From Edaphocola aurantiacus (lineage in GTDB: Bacteria; Bacteroidota; Bacteroidia; Chitinophagales; Chitinophagaceae), in contig NZ_VOSI01000005.1 of assembly GCF_019797745.1 (NCBI RefSeq), forward strand, positions 62,001 through 126,000: a stretch of DNA of 64,000 nucleotides. Reading direction: 5' to 3'. A model generated the notes under the pieces. The model searched no databases, had not been told where the DNA came from, and saw nothing but the letters and a program-made list of their open reading frames with translations. A program made the translations under genes and the position numbers. Positions 18,210-26,966 of this stretch are shown piece after piece; the first letter of the stretch is position 1, and each line of letters starts with the position of its first letter.

Positions 18210-19250
18210 ATGCCTGAGATAAATAAGAACAACTGGATTAGTAATCTAAGAGTGATTGCTACCCTTAGTGTGATCATACTACATGTTTCTGCCGAGCTTT
18301 TACTTTCAAGTTTTACGAACCCGCCAAATGTTTTCTGGAACGTTGCTAATTTATACGACAGTTTAGTACGCTATTGTGTTCCCATTTTCGTTATGATTAC
18401 CGGTGCATTAATGTTGCCACAAGAAATAGAGTTGACCGCTTTTTTTCAGAAAAGGTTTAAACGTGTACTAATACCATTTTTATTCTGGTCATTGATTTAT
18501 ATATTTAATAGCTTTTTGTCAGATTTACATATTGGCAAAACGTTCACCCCACTATCTGCCATTAAGACAATATGTAACAACTTTTTATTCGGTGCTTCTT
18601 ACCACTTATGGTATATCTATATGCTTATAGGATTGTATCTGTTCATACCTATACTCAGCAAATGGATAAGAAATTGTTCAGAAAAAGAGATCGTTTATTT
18701 CCTTGTGGTTTGGGCGTTTACAGTGACGATTGGAAGAATTAGCCATTTTGCGAATATCAGACCCTTATACTTCACGGGATACATTGGTTATCTGGTTTTA
18801 GGTTATTACTTGGCTAACAAAAGTTTTAAGCAAACAAAGAAGCAGATATCGTTTTATGCCTTAATGCTTATATTGGTTGGGGTTTTAAGCACTGCGGCTT
18901 TAACGTACATTGCTTCTGTAAAAAAAGGAGTGTTCTATGAGGAATTTTACAATAATTTCAATCCGAATGTTATGATGGTGGCTATAGGCGTATTTGTGCT
19001 TTTGAAATTCCAGGCGCCGGTTCGTAATAAAACCCTGTTGAAAGTAAGTTCTACTATTGATCAATATAGCTACGGAATATACTTAGTGCACGTTCTTGTC
19101 CTCATATACTTGAATAAGATCGGAATTAATGGACGGTTTATTCATCCGATAGTGGGAATTCCGATAACCAGTATAGTATGTTTAGGCTTTTCTACCCTAA
19201 TCGTGTACCTTTTCAGGAAACTGCCTGGGGGAAAATTTATCTCCGGCTAA
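18210..19250 (+). CDS. Membrane acyltransferase, acyltransferase-3 (OafA/WecH-like) family
   Basis: The 346-residue polytopic protein has about ten helices. The N-terminus NNWISNLRVIATLSVIILHVS carries the R...H pair of acyltransferase-3 enzymes, and the second segment reads YCVPIFVMITGALMLP, as in the WecH/COG3274 branch. These inner-membrane enzymes O-acetylate or succinylate surface polysaccharides. No polysaccharide cluster is adjacent, so the acceptor is unknown. The gene is visibly more AT-rich than its neighbours, which may reflect transfer. It ends at the long hairpin at 19274-19330. Confidence 0.9.
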   Translation: MPEINKNNWISNLRVIATLSVIILHVSAELLLSSFTNPPNVFWNVANLYDSLVRYCVPIFVMITGALMLPQEIELTAFFQKRFKRVLIPFLFWSLIYIFNSFLSDLHIGKTFTPLSAIKTICNNFLFGASYHLWYIYMLIGLYLFIPILSKWIRNCSEKEIVYFLVVWAFTVTIGRISHFANIRPLYFTGYIGYLVLGYYLANKSFKQTKKQISFYALMLILVGVLSTAALTYIASVKKGVFYEEFYNNFNPNVMMVAIGVFVLLKFQAPVRNKTLLKVSSTIDQYSYGIYLVHVLVLIYLNKIGINGRFIHPIVGIPITSIVCLGFSTLIVYLFRKLPGGKFISG

Positions 19251-19273
19251 ATAGATGTACATTCTGATAGGAA

Positions 19274-19330
19274 AGCCACTTATAAAAGAAAGCGCCCGCA
19301 ATCTGCGGGCGCTTTCTTTTATAAGTGGCT
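19274..19330. terminator. Long bidirectional terminator, 27-bp perfect stem, shared with tRNA-Arg
   Basis: Arms 19274-19300 and 19304-19330 pair perfectly with a 3-nt loop. The right arm overlaps the last bases of the tRNA-Arg gene (19326-19330), so the stem includes part of the tRNA acceptor strand. Confidence 0.85.
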
Positions 19331-19397
19331 TCGTCAAGAATCGAACTTGAATCTGGAGCTTCGGAAACTCTTATACTATCCATTGTACTACGAAGCC
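19326..19397 (-). tRNA. tRNA-Arg (anticodon CCG)
   Basis: The minus strand folds as a full cloverleaf: 7-bp acceptor GGCTTCG/CGAAGCC, D stem GTAC/GTAT, anticodon loop TTCCGAA giving CCG, and T arm TCAAG-TTCGATT-CTTGA. The outermost anticodon-stem pair is an A-C mismatch. The 3' CCA is not encoded. A TATATTTG -7-like box lies upstream at 19405-19412 (minus). Confidence 0.92.
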
Positions 19398-19441
19398 GGG
19401 AGCGCAAATATAGCGCATTTTTGTGTATCCCGATATACTTT

Positions 19442-20560
19442 TTAGAACCAGTCTTTTTTCTTAAAATAGACCAGCATCCCTATCGAAACGGCCATCATAA
19501 GCACAATAGTGAGGTAGAAACCGAATTGATTATGCAGCATCGGAATGCGCTCAAAATTCATCCCGAAAATACCACCGATCACCGTAGCCGGGGCCAACAA
19601 TACGGTTACCACCGTCAGGATCTTCATCACCTCATTCATCTTCGTATTTACCTGGTTCATATACAGGTCCTGCAGGTTAATGGTCATATCACGATAACTC
19701 TCATTGTACTCGATCGCGAGTAGGATATGGTCGAAGATATCTTTAAAGAAACGTGCATTGCTGCTGTCGATCAGCGGCGACTGCGACTTCCAGAAAGAGT
19801 ATACCAGGTCGCGCACCGGCGTAAGGGCACGGCGCATTACCATGATCTCATTGCGCAGGTTACTGATCTCTACCAGGATATTATTATTTGATCGGGTCGA
19901 TATAGCTCTGTGTTCCAGATCCTCTAAGCGGTGTGCCAGAGATTCCAATACTTCAAAATAATCATCGACTACCGCATCGATCAGCAGGTAACAGAGGTAA
20001 TCGGCGCTTTTCTTGCGCACTGCATCCAGCTTATTTTTCAGCTTCTGGCGTATGCCGTTGAACGGATCTTTATGATGTTCCGTCTGGAAAGACATTACGT
20101 AATTCTTCCCCAGCAATATACTCAGCTGCTCCTTCTCCACAATCCCCAGCTCCTCATTATAGGTCAGCATAGGCAGCAGACAGAAAAAGTGTTCGTCGAT
20201 CTCATCCGTCTTGGCGCGCTGGCCTACACTCACAATGTCATTCACCAGCAGGTTATGTACATTAAAATGGCCGCAGAGTTTGCGTACCTCTTTCTTGCGT
20301 ATACCATCTACATTGATCCAGAATATCTTATCCGTATCAACATAATTGATAAAACAGTCCTTTACATCTTTGGTTTTAAAGATGTCCGCTGCAATTTCAT
20401 CAAAAGCATATACGGTATAATATATATTCTTCTTCTGGGCTTCAAGCTCAGGTTCGGCCTCCACCGCTTCATCAGGGCTATAGGTCTCCAGTTGCCGGTA
20501 ACGGTTCGGCAACAAAAACTGCGGTACTCTATAGCGTTCTAGGACATTAAAAAATTTCAC
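19442..20560 (-). CDS. corA: CorA-type Mg2+/Co2+ transporter
   Basis: The protein has 372 residues. A large cytoplasmic N-terminal domain leads to a long stalk helix, and two C-terminal membrane helices follow. The signature GMN (about residues 333-335, in GGIFGMNFE) closes the first helix, and the C-terminus ends in the usual short basic tail KKKDW. Family members form pentameric Mg2+ (also Co2+, Ni2+) channels in the inner membrane. The periplasmic loop after GMN contains ERIPMLHNQ; the acidic residue there fits ion selection. It is divergent from the HerA-like gene, with 77 bp between starts. Confidence 0.93.
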   Translation of the reverse strand: MKFFNVLERYRVPQFLLPNRYRQLETYSPDEAVEAEPELEAQKKNIYYTVYAFDEIAADIFKTKDVKDCFINYVDTDKIFWINVDGIRKKEVRKLCGHFNVHNLLVNDIVSVGQRAKTDEIDEHFFCLLPMLTYNEELGIVEKEQLSILLGKNYVMSFQTEHHKDPFNGIRQKLKNKLDAVRKKSADYLCYLLIDAVVDDYFEVLESLAHRLEDLEHRAISTRSNNNILVEISNLRNEIMVMRRALTPVRDLVYSFWKSQSPLIDSSNARFFKDIFDHILLAIEYNESYRDMTINLQDLYMNQVNTKMNEVMKILTVVTVLLAPATVIGGIFGMNFERIPMLHNQFGFYLTIVLMMAVSIGMLVYFKKKDWF

Positions 20561-20637
20561 CGTGTAAAGTAAATACGATTAGACAAAAAATGGTAATTTT
20601 CGGCATTAAATTTTTATCGCTAAAATTAATACAGCTC

Positions 20638-22161
20638 ATGGCCAATAAAGATACTTTCATCTCCGACATTAATAACGGATACACATTCAAAGGCTCCTCC
20701 TTCAGGCTGGGAGCAGGTATGCTCGATGGCACAGTAGTGCCGGAAGCTATTGTACAGGTGCCGTTAAAGACCATGAATCGTCATGGACTGATTGCCGGTG
20801 CTACCGGTACGGGTAAGACCAAAACCCTGCAAATGCTGGCCGAGGGCCTGAGTGATGCCTCTGTGTCGGTACTGATGATGGATATAAAAGGAGACCTGAG
20901 TGGTATTGCTGCTGCGGGCAGCAGCAATAAAATTATTGAAGAACGCTATGCAACGATGGGTCTGGAGTGGAAGGGCAGCGCTTACCCGGTAGAACTGCTG
21001 TCTCTGAGCCAGGAGAAAGGTACCCGTTTACGCGCTACCGTTACGGAATATGGTGCAGTGCTGCTTTCTAAAGTATTAGACCTTAATGATAACCAGTCCG
21101 GCCTGCTGGCTATGCTGTTTAAATATGCCGATGATAATCACTTACCAATTCTGAACCTGAAAGATCTGGTAAAGTTGCTGCAATATGCATCGGACGAGGG
21201 TAATGATGCCATCAGTCAGTCTTATGGCAATATCTCAAAAGCCTCTCTGGGCACGATCCTGCGTAAGGTGATCGAGCTGCAGAACCAGGGTGCTGATCAT
21301 ATCTTCGGAGAGAAGAGTTTTGAGATCGATGACCTCATGCGCCTATCCGATGATGGCCGCGGTATGATCTCTATTTTACGGGTAACGGATATACAGGATA
21401 AGCCTAAGCTGTTCTCTACCTTTATGTTACAACTGTTGGCTGAATTGTATGCCAATCTCCCGGAAGAGGGCGATATGGACCAGCCTAAGCTGGTGATGTT
21501 TGTAGACGAGGCGCACCTTATCTTTAACGAAGCCAGTAAAGACCTGTTGCAACAGATCGAGTCGATTGTAAAGCTGATCCGTTCTAAAGGAGTTGGTGTG
21601 ATCTTCTGTACGCAGAACCCGCAGGATATACCGGCATCGGTACTGAGCCAGCTGGGTCTGAAGATACAGCATGCCTTGCGCGCTTTTACGGCCAATGACC
21701 GTAAGGCTATAAAAATGGCCGCGGAGAACTATCCCGAAACAAATTATTATACGATCGATGAAACCCTTACCCAGATGGGTATCGGAGAGGCTTTTGTAAC
21801 CTTACTGAACGAGAAGGGTATCCCGACACCTCTGGTGCAGACCTATCTCTGTTCTCCGCATTCGCGTATGGATATCCTGAGCGAGCAGGAGATTGATCAG
21901 CTGGTGGGGCAGTCTAAACTAGCACCAAAATATAACCAGGAGATCGATAGCGAAAGTGCCTATGAACTGCTGCAGGCCAAGATAGAAGCCAATGTAACGG
22001 AGGCTGAGGTAAAGAAACCGGACACTGTGGCTAAGAATGGCAAACCAGCTAAAGAGGAGCCTTCTGTGCTGGATAAAATACTGAACAGTGCAGCCGGAAA
22101 GCAGGCACAGCGCAGCATTACCCGCGGTTTGCTGGATGTGGTTTTTAAAATGTTTAAATAA
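20638..22161 (+). CDS. HerA-like ATPase, DUF853 (YjgR) family
   Basis: Start at 20638 (MANKDTF) is chosen; the open frame from 20590 adds 16 hydrophobic residues that the family lacks. The 507-residue protein has Walker A GATGTGKTKT (about residues 54-63), a Walker B-like segment KLVMFVDEAHLIF and FCTQNPQDIP near the sensor region. E. coli YjgR and relatives are FtsK/HerA-type ATPases of poorly defined role. The stop overlaps the start of the next gene by one base (TAATG), so translation of the two is probably coupled. Confidence 0.88.
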   Translation: MANKDTFISDINNGYTFKGSSFRLGAGMLDGTVVPEAIVQVPLKTMNRHGLIAGATGTGKTKTLQMLAEGLSDASVSVLMMDIKGDLSGIAAAGSSNKIIEERYATMGLEWKGSAYPVELLSLSQEKGTRLRATVTEYGAVLLSKVLDLNDNQSGLLAMLFKYADDNHLPILNLKDLVKLLQYASDEGNDAISQSYGNISKASLGTILRKVIELQNQGADHIFGEKSFEIDDLMRLSDDGRGMISILRVTDIQDKPKLFSTFMLQLLAELYANLPEEGDMDQPKLVMFVDEAHLIFNEASKDLLQQIESIVKLIRSKGVGVIFCTQNPQDIPASVLSQLGLKIQHALRAFTANDRKAIKMAAENYPETNYYTIDETLTQMGIGEAFVTLLNEKGIPTPLVQTYLCSPHSRMDILSEQEIDQLVGQSKLAPKYNQEIDSESAYELLQAKIEANVTEAEVKKPDTVAKNGKPAKEEPSVLDKILNSAAGKQAQRSITRGLLDVVFKMFK

Positions 22162-22700
22162 TGCAGATTACCGAAACGCAAAACGGCATCAGCCTCGAAC
22201 CCCTGGATACCGGACATACTGCTGCTTTATGGCATTGCATCAGCGAGCATAAACTGCATCTGCAACCATGGATCGATTGGGTAGGGCATTGCAGGTCTGA
22301 GGCAGATGTGGCAGCATATATACACCAGACACAGGATGAAGCTTATCGTCAGGAGGGACTTACTATGGTAGTGCGCTCAGGCAATGCTACTGTGGGTATT
22401 GTAAGCCTGCAGCACTGGAACCGTGATCTGAATATTGCCGAGCTGGGTTTCTGGATAGCGGCATCGGAACAGGGAAAAGGATTAATGCAGCAGGCCATAC
22501 GGCAATTGCTGTCCTTTGGTTTTAAGGACCTGCGTTTACAGAAAGTGGAAGTAGCCTGTGCAGCAGCCAACACCCGTGCATTGCGTCTATTACAATACAT
22601 GGGCTTCTCTGTCGAAGGCGTATTGCGCAGAGCCATACTGAGCAAGGGTTTGCTGACTGATAAAGTAGTATTGGGTTTGCTGAAAGAAGAATACCGTTAA
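22161..22700 (+). CDS. GNAT acetyltransferase, RimJ/RimL-like
   Basis: The 179-residue protein has the RimL-type layout: an N-terminal LEPLDTGHTAALWHCISEH strand-helix, DLNIAELGFWIAASEQGKGLM as the acetyl-CoA-binding motif A (Q.GKG), and a C-terminal VEVACAAANTRALRLLQYMGF with the usual N..S/A..L..lGF motif. Such enzymes acetylate protein N-termini or small amines. Its start overlaps the HerA-like stop codon by one base. Confidence 0.9.
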   Translation: MQITETQNGISLEPLDTGHTAALWHCISEHKLHLQPWIDWVGHCRSEADVAAYIHQTQDEAYRQEGLTMVVRSGNATVGIVSLQHWNRDLNIAELGFWIAASEQGKGLMQQAIRQLLSFGFKDLRLQKVEVACAAANTRALRLLQYMGFSVEGVLRRAILSKGLLTDKVVLGLLKEEYR

Positions 22701-22735
22701 GCGTTATAATATTAAATTGATTATCCAGACTTAGG

Positions 22736-22775
22736 AAACAAAGGCATTTTGGTCCTTTTGTTGCCCGACAAAAGG
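22736..22775 (+). repeat. Degenerate end fragment of the dispersed palindromic repeat
   Basis: About 40 bp match the terminal part of the copy at 29.3 kb, including the CCTTTTGT/ACAAAAGG hairpin. The remainder of the element is absent. Confidence 0.6.
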
Positions 22776-22837
22776 TGGCAATCATGGACAAATGGAAATC
22801 ATAAGAATAATGTAAGTCATTATTTTCTGAAAGCGGG

Positions 22838-22894
22838 TATTATATAAAATTTTAGGGCCGGTGCAATACACCGGCCCTAAAATTTTATATAATA
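22838..22894. terminator. Bidirectional terminator, 26-bp perfect stem
   Basis: Arms 22838-22863 and 22869-22894 pair perfectly around CAATA. It sits between the convergent acetyltransferase and glyA genes. Confidence 0.85.
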
Positions 22895-22905
22895 TTCTGT
22901 AGTAA

Positions 22906-24186
22906 TTATCCTAATTCAGGATACATGCTGAAACCACTCATGAATTCATTTACCTCACCTCTTACAGTGCTGATAACGGTTTCATCATCGGCATGCATCA
23001 GCACGCGATCCAGCCAGTTAACCACTTGCTGCATGTCATTTTCTTTCAGACCACGGGTAGTGATCGCCGGTACACCCACACGGATACCCGAAGTGATGAA
23101 CGGTGATTTATCATCAAACGGTACCATGTTTTTATTCAGGGTAATGTCTGCTTTTACCAGGGTATTCTCCGCTTTCTTACCAGAGATGTTTTTGTTGCGC
23201 AGGTCGATCAGTAACAGGTGATTGTCTGTACCGCCGGATACCAGGTCATAACCTTTCTCCAGGAAGGCCTGAGACATTGCCTGTGCATTCTTGATCATCT
23301 GCTGTGCATATACTTTATATTCATCCTGCAGGATTTCGTGGAAGGAAACCGCTTTAGCCGCAATTACGTGCTCCAGTGGTCCGCCCTGGATGCCCGGGAA
23401 TACAGACAGGTCAAGGAGATTGCTCATCATCTTGATCTCGCCTTTAGGTGTTTTATGTCCCCATGGATTTTCGAAATCATGCTTCATCATAATGATACCG
23501 CCACGAGGTCCGCGCAGGGTCTTGTGGGTAGTAGAGGTTATAAAATGACAATGATCGAAAGGAGAATTCAGTAATCCTGCAGCAATCAGACCGGCAGGGT
23601 GAGCGATATCCGCCATTACCAGTGCACCGATTTTATCAGCTACGGCACGGATGCGGGCATAATCCCAGTCACGGCTGTAGGCAGAGGCACCACAGATAAT
23701 TAATTTAGGTTTTACTTCCAGTGCTTTTTGCTCCAGTGCTTCATAATCTACACGTCCGTCTTCTTTCTTTACACCGTAATGATGCGCTACATAAGTCTTA
23801 CCGGAAAAGGCTACCGGAGAGCCATGCGTCAGGTGACCGCCCATGCTCAGGTCCAGGCCCAGGATCGCATCGCCCGGTTGCAGGATCGCTGCCTGTACCG
23901 CCATGTTGGCCTGTGCACCACTGTGTGGTTGCACATTGGCATATTCAATATTAAAGATCGCTTTCAGGCGATCGATAGCTAACTGTTCGCTTTTATCTAC
24001 CACTTCACAACCACCGTAATAACGCTTGCCCGGATAGCCCTCGGCATATTTATTGGTCATTACGCTGCCCATTGCCTGCATTACCTGTAAGCTGGTAAAG
24101 TTTTCAGAGGCGATTAGTTCCAGTCCTCTGCGCTGGCGGTGCAATTCTTCCTGGATCAGGTCAAAAATAGCGGTATCTCTTTGCAT
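22906..24186 (-). CDS. glyA: Serine hydroxymethyltransferase
   Basis: The start at 24186 gives [18 protein letters not shown], the normal N-terminus; the open frame continues 40 codons upstream without homology. The 426-residue enzyme has LELIASENF, the [18 protein letters not shown] stretch and the PLP-binding lysine K222 in [14 protein letters not shown]. It converts serine and tetrahydrofolate to glycine and 5,10-methylene-THF. The promoter region overlaps the divergent gtrA-TraB operon. Confidence 0.97.
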   Translation of the reverse strand: MQRDTAIFDLIQEELHRQRRGLELIASENFTSLQVMQAMGSVMTNKYAEGYPGKRYYGGCEVVDKSEQLAIDRLKAIFNIEYANVQPHSGAQANMAVQAAILQPGDAILGLDLSMGGHLTHGSPVAFSGKTYVAHHYGVKKEDGRVDYEALEQKALEVKPKLIICGASAYSRDWDYARIRAVADKIGALVMADIAHPAGLIAAGLLNSPFDHCHFITSTTHKTLRGPRGGIIMMKHDFENPWGHKTPKGEIKMMSNLLDLSVFPGIQGGPLEHVIAAKAVSFHEILQDEYKVYAQQMIKNAQAMSQAFLEKGYDLVSGGTDNHLLLIDLRNKNISGKKAENTLVKADITLNKNMVPFDDKSPFITSGIRVGVPAITTRGLKENDMQQVVNWLDRVLMHADDETVISTVRGEVNEFMSGFSMYPELG

Positions 24187-24292
24187 AAGTCTACAAATGT
24201 GTTTTGGAGGTATAATTTGATGTCTGCAAAAATAGGTTCTTTTAGGCGAATAAAACAGTTGATTTTTACCGCATTTTTCTGCCAGAGGCACT

Positions 24293-24321
24293 TTGATATA
24301 AAACAAAAAAGTATACCTTTG
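24293..24321 (+). promoter_or_regulatory. Promoter of the gtrA-TraB operon
   Basis: TTG at 24293-24295 and TACCTTTG at 24314-24321 are separated by 18 bp, matching the Bacteroidota TTG / TAnnTTTG pattern. The gtrA ATG follows 15 bp further on. Confidence 0.65.
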
Positions 24322-24336
24322 CGCACAAATTTTTCA

Positions 24337-24843
24337 ATGCTGGGCCGATCCAAGAACCTTGTTATACAGGTTATAGACTTTTTTTATTTTCCTTTTCTGC
24401 ACAAGTTTATCCCGGTGCAAACCTTTCGTTATGCAGCATGCGGAGGCGGGAATGCCTTGTTCAACCTGGTGATGTTCTATATCGGGAACAATTTTATATT
24501 TACTGATGAGCTGATACATTGCGGGCCGTTTACCATGACGCACTATATTGCCGCTTTTGTATTTGCATTGTTGTTCAGCTTTCCGCTGGGTTTTATCCTG
24601 AACAAGTATGTAGTGTTTCAGCAATCGCACCTCAAAGGACGTATTCAGCTGTTTCGCTATGCAATGATTACCCTGTTCAGCATTGTAGCCAACTACGGGC
24701 TGCTGCATTTCTTTGCCGGTTACCTGGGCTTATGGGCTACGCCTTCACAGGCACTGACTACGGTCATCTTATCCATTACCAGCTATTTCGCGCAGATGTA
24801 TTTTTCTTTTCGGACAAAAAAGACTAATATTAGTACAAATTAA
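24337..24843 (+). CDS. GtrA-like membrane protein
   Basis: Start at 24337 is chosen because a good promoter sits just upstream (24293-24321) and the N-terminal extension from 24139 lies over the divergent glyA start. The 168-residue protein has four hydrophobic helices and the motif QTFRYAACGGGNALFNLVMF, typical of the GtrA/DPMS family, followed by a second basic segment LKGRIQLFRYAMITL. The family is thought to flip polyprenyl-linked sugars. The next gene starts 6 bp after its stop. Confidence 0.85.
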   Translation: MLGRSKNLVIQVIDFFYFPFLHKFIPVQTFRYAACGGGNALFNLVMFYIGNNFIFTDELIHCGPFTMTHYIAAFVFALLFSFPLGFILNKYVVFQQSHLKGRIQLFRYAMITLFSIVANYGLLHFFAGYLGLWATPSQALTTVILSITSYFAQMYFSFRTKKTNISTN

Positions 24844-24849
24844 TATCCC

Positions 24850-25710
24850 ATGATGCGGTTCCTTTCCCTCTGTTGCCTGCTGCTGTTGTCAGTAGCTCAG
24901 GACCTGCGTGCGCAGGAGTCCTCTTTGTTGTGGAAGATCAGTGGTAAAGAACTGGCACAACCTTCTTACCTGTTTGGCACCATACATCAGATCTGTGAAG
25001 AGGATTACTTCTGGACCGATACCATGCAGAAGTATTTTCACCGGGCCCAACAGTTGTGCCTGGAGCTGGATATGGATGATCCGTTGTTGGCAGTCAAAGT
25101 AAGTCAGCACTCTATCAATACAGGAGACAAATCTCTGAAAGATTATTTTACGCCTAAAGAATACAGTCGGTTAAGTGTTTATATCAAGGAACATACCGGA
25201 CAGAGTATGGAGATGTATAACCGGCTGAAACCGATATGGCTGGTACTGACCCTCTCTAATGGCGACCTGGGTTGTGATGCTGCTACGGCATATGAGATAC
25301 ACCTGGTAGACTCTGCCAAGAAATATGAGATGCCGGTTATGGGACTGGAAACAGTAGATGAGCAGATGGCAGCCCTGAGCAGTATTCCGGAAGATAAGAT
25401 CAAACCGTATATACTCGATATTATTGACGGGCGTACAGAACAGAATACAGAACTGTTTCAGCGCATGGTAGCTACTTACCTGAAGCAGGATGTAGAAGCC
25501 TTATACCGTATTATACAGTCGGAGAATGATGCGATGCTGAGCATGGATAAGCTATTGGATAACCGCAATAAACGCTGGATCTCGCGTATAGCAGATATCG
25601 GTAAAAACAAAAGTACATTCTTCGCTGTAGGTGCCGGACACCTTGGCGGACCGGGTGGGGTACTGGTTCTGCTGCGCCAGGCAGGGTATACCGTAACGCC
25701 GCTGAAGTAA
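24850..25710 (+). CDS. TraB/GumN family protein, secreted
   Basis: The 286-residue protein begins with a signal peptide MMRFLSLCCLLLLSVAQDLRAQ. The TraB/GumN features are the N-terminal SYLFGTIHQICEEDYFW, where the H of GTIH is a likely metal ligand, a central VMGLETVDEQM and the C-terminal FFAVGAGHLGGPGGVL with the second GxxH. The family is proposed to contain metalloenzymes, possibly proteases. The gene is 6 bp behind gtrA and probably in one operon with it. Confidence 0.88.
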   Translation: MMRFLSLCCLLLLSVAQDLRAQESSLLWKISGKELAQPSYLFGTIHQICEEDYFWTDTMQKYFHRAQQLCLELDMDDPLLAVKVSQHSINTGDKSLKDYFTPKEYSRLSVYIKEHTGQSMEMYNRLKPIWLVLTLSNGDLGCDAATAYEIHLVDSAKKYEMPVMGLETVDEQMAALSSIPEDKIKPYILDIIDGRTEQNTELFQRMVATYLKQDVEALYRIIQSENDAMLSMDKLLDNRNKRWISRIADIGKNKSTFFAVGAGHLGGPGGVLVLLRQAGYTVTPLK

Positions 25711-25746
25711 TATATATTCGCCGATTATTAAAATAAAACAGATCAA

Positions 25747-26199
25747 TTGATGGAACAACAAATTAAAGAAGACTTACTCTCAAACTCAGGACTGGATGAT
25801 ATTTCGCAGGGTTACCTGCTGCAAACTGTGCGCTGGACCAAATTCATCGCCATCATGGGCTTTGTTTTTACAGGAATTGCATTACTGGCTATTTTACTGC
25901 TTGGTTTTACCGGCGGCCAGTCAGAAGGCGTGGCTTATGGAGTAGGCAGGGCTTTAGGTAGCGGCTTTGTTGGAGCGATTGTGATAGGGATTTATTTTTA
26001 CCCGATGTATTGTTTATATCAATTCTCCCGGTATATGAAATCCGGTTTATATTACGAAGATAAGCTACAGGTAATGCAGGCATTCCGCCATCAGCGCAAC
26101 CTGTATCGTTATATGGGCATCCTGCTTATTATTATGCTTGGCTTTTACGCCTTGATGTTCATGTTTGGCGGATTAATGGCAGGTATGGGTGCGATATAA
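25747..26199 (+). CDS. DUF5362-like small membrane protein, copy 1
   Basis: The 150-residue protein has a soluble N-terminus (LSNSGLDDISQGYLLQTVRWTKFIAIMGF) and four predicted helices, with Y-rich loops such as YQFSRYMKSGL. The pattern matches the DUF5362-type small membrane proteins common in Bacteroidota. The following gene is a paralogue with the same order of motifs (YLGQTVRWTNFLAILGF, YKFGRLMKSGLLTDNELQITEAFRYQRNMYR). Function unknown. Confidence 0.8.
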   Translation: MMEQQIKEDLLSNSGLDDISQGYLLQTVRWTKFIAIMGFVFTGIALLAILLLGFTGGQSEGVAYGVGRALGSGFVGAIVIGIYFYPMYCLYQFSRYMKSGLYYEDKLQVMQAFRHQRNLYRYMGILLIIMLGFYALMFMFGGLMAGMGAI

Positions 26200-26216
26200 T
26201 TCAAATGAGATTATAT

Positions 26217-26248
26217 AAAAAGCGGCTGTTATATACAGCCGCTTTTTT
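26217..26248 (+). terminator. Intrinsic terminator
   Basis: AGCGGCTGT (26221-26229) pairs with ACAGCCGCT (26235-26243) around TATAT, followed by a T run and preceded by A's. Confidence 0.8.
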
Positions 26249-26337
26249 GATGCAATATTCTCTCCCGTAATTGAGTAGAATTAAATAATTTTTGTAATAT
26301 TGGCCCTTCACTTTAAAAAAAACAAAAGAACAAAACT

Positions 26338-26805
26338 ATGGAACAACATCTTCCGGGGGGTATTATTCCCTCATCAGGCCTCAATGAAAACAGCAAGGCA
26401 TACCTGGGACAGACCGTGCGCTGGACCAACTTTCTGGCTATTTTAGGATTTATCAGTATCGGACTGATGCTCTTCTTCTCACTGCTTATCATCCTGGGCG
26501 GCGGCATAATGATGAATCGCTTAAGTGAGGTCTCGAGCTTCGGAACGATCGGTTATACCTTATTCGGTATGCTGTATCTTGGCATTTCTGTATTATACTT
26601 CTTCCCGGTATTTTATTTATACAAGTTCGGCCGGTTAATGAAGAGCGGCTTACTTACCGATAATGAGTTGCAGATTACAGAAGCTTTCCGTTATCAGCGC
26701 AATATGTATCGTTTCATGGGCATTATGGCCCTGATTGTAATCGGTATTTACATTCTTATATTTGTATTTGGCGCTCTGGGCGCGGCTTCTGGCGGTTTCA
26801 GGTAA
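26338..26805 (+). CDS. DUF5362-like small membrane protein, copy 2
   Basis: The 155-residue protein is the tandem paralogue of the gene at 25747, with the same order: Q-rich N-terminus, TVRWTNF helix start, YKFGRLMKSGL loop and a terminal FRYQRNMYRFMGIMALIVIGIY helix pair. It has its own upstream terminator and leader region, so it is a separate transcription unit. A TAATATTG sequence with TTG 21 bp upstream could be its promoter, but the match is imperfect. Confidence 0.8.
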   Translation: MEQHLPGGIIPSSGLNENSKAYLGQTVRWTNFLAILGFISIGLMLFFSLLIILGGGIMMNRLSEVSSFGTIGYTLFGMLYLGISVLYFFPVFYLYKFGRLMKSGLLTDNELQITEAFRYQRNMYRFMGIMALIVIGIYILIFVFGALGAASGGFR

Positions 26806-26902
26806 GAAGAGCAATGCTTTTCGCATTGCTTCGTACTGCAGCAACTGAATCTTGTGCGTCTCTGCAAGTATTCGAAAAAGAAAAATCAACATAAGAAATA
26901 TC

Positions 26903-26954
26903 ATTAAAAAGGATTGCGGTGCAGGAATATTCCTGCACCGCAATCCTTTTTAAT
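26903..26954. terminator. Bidirectional terminator, 52-bp perfect palindrome
   Basis: Arms 26903-26928 and 26929-26954 are perfectly complementary, with no loop apart from the central AATATT turn. A small hairpin (26811-26829) precedes it. It separates the DUF5362-like gene from convergent murA. Confidence 0.8.
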
Positions 26955-26966
26955 ATATGCTACCGA

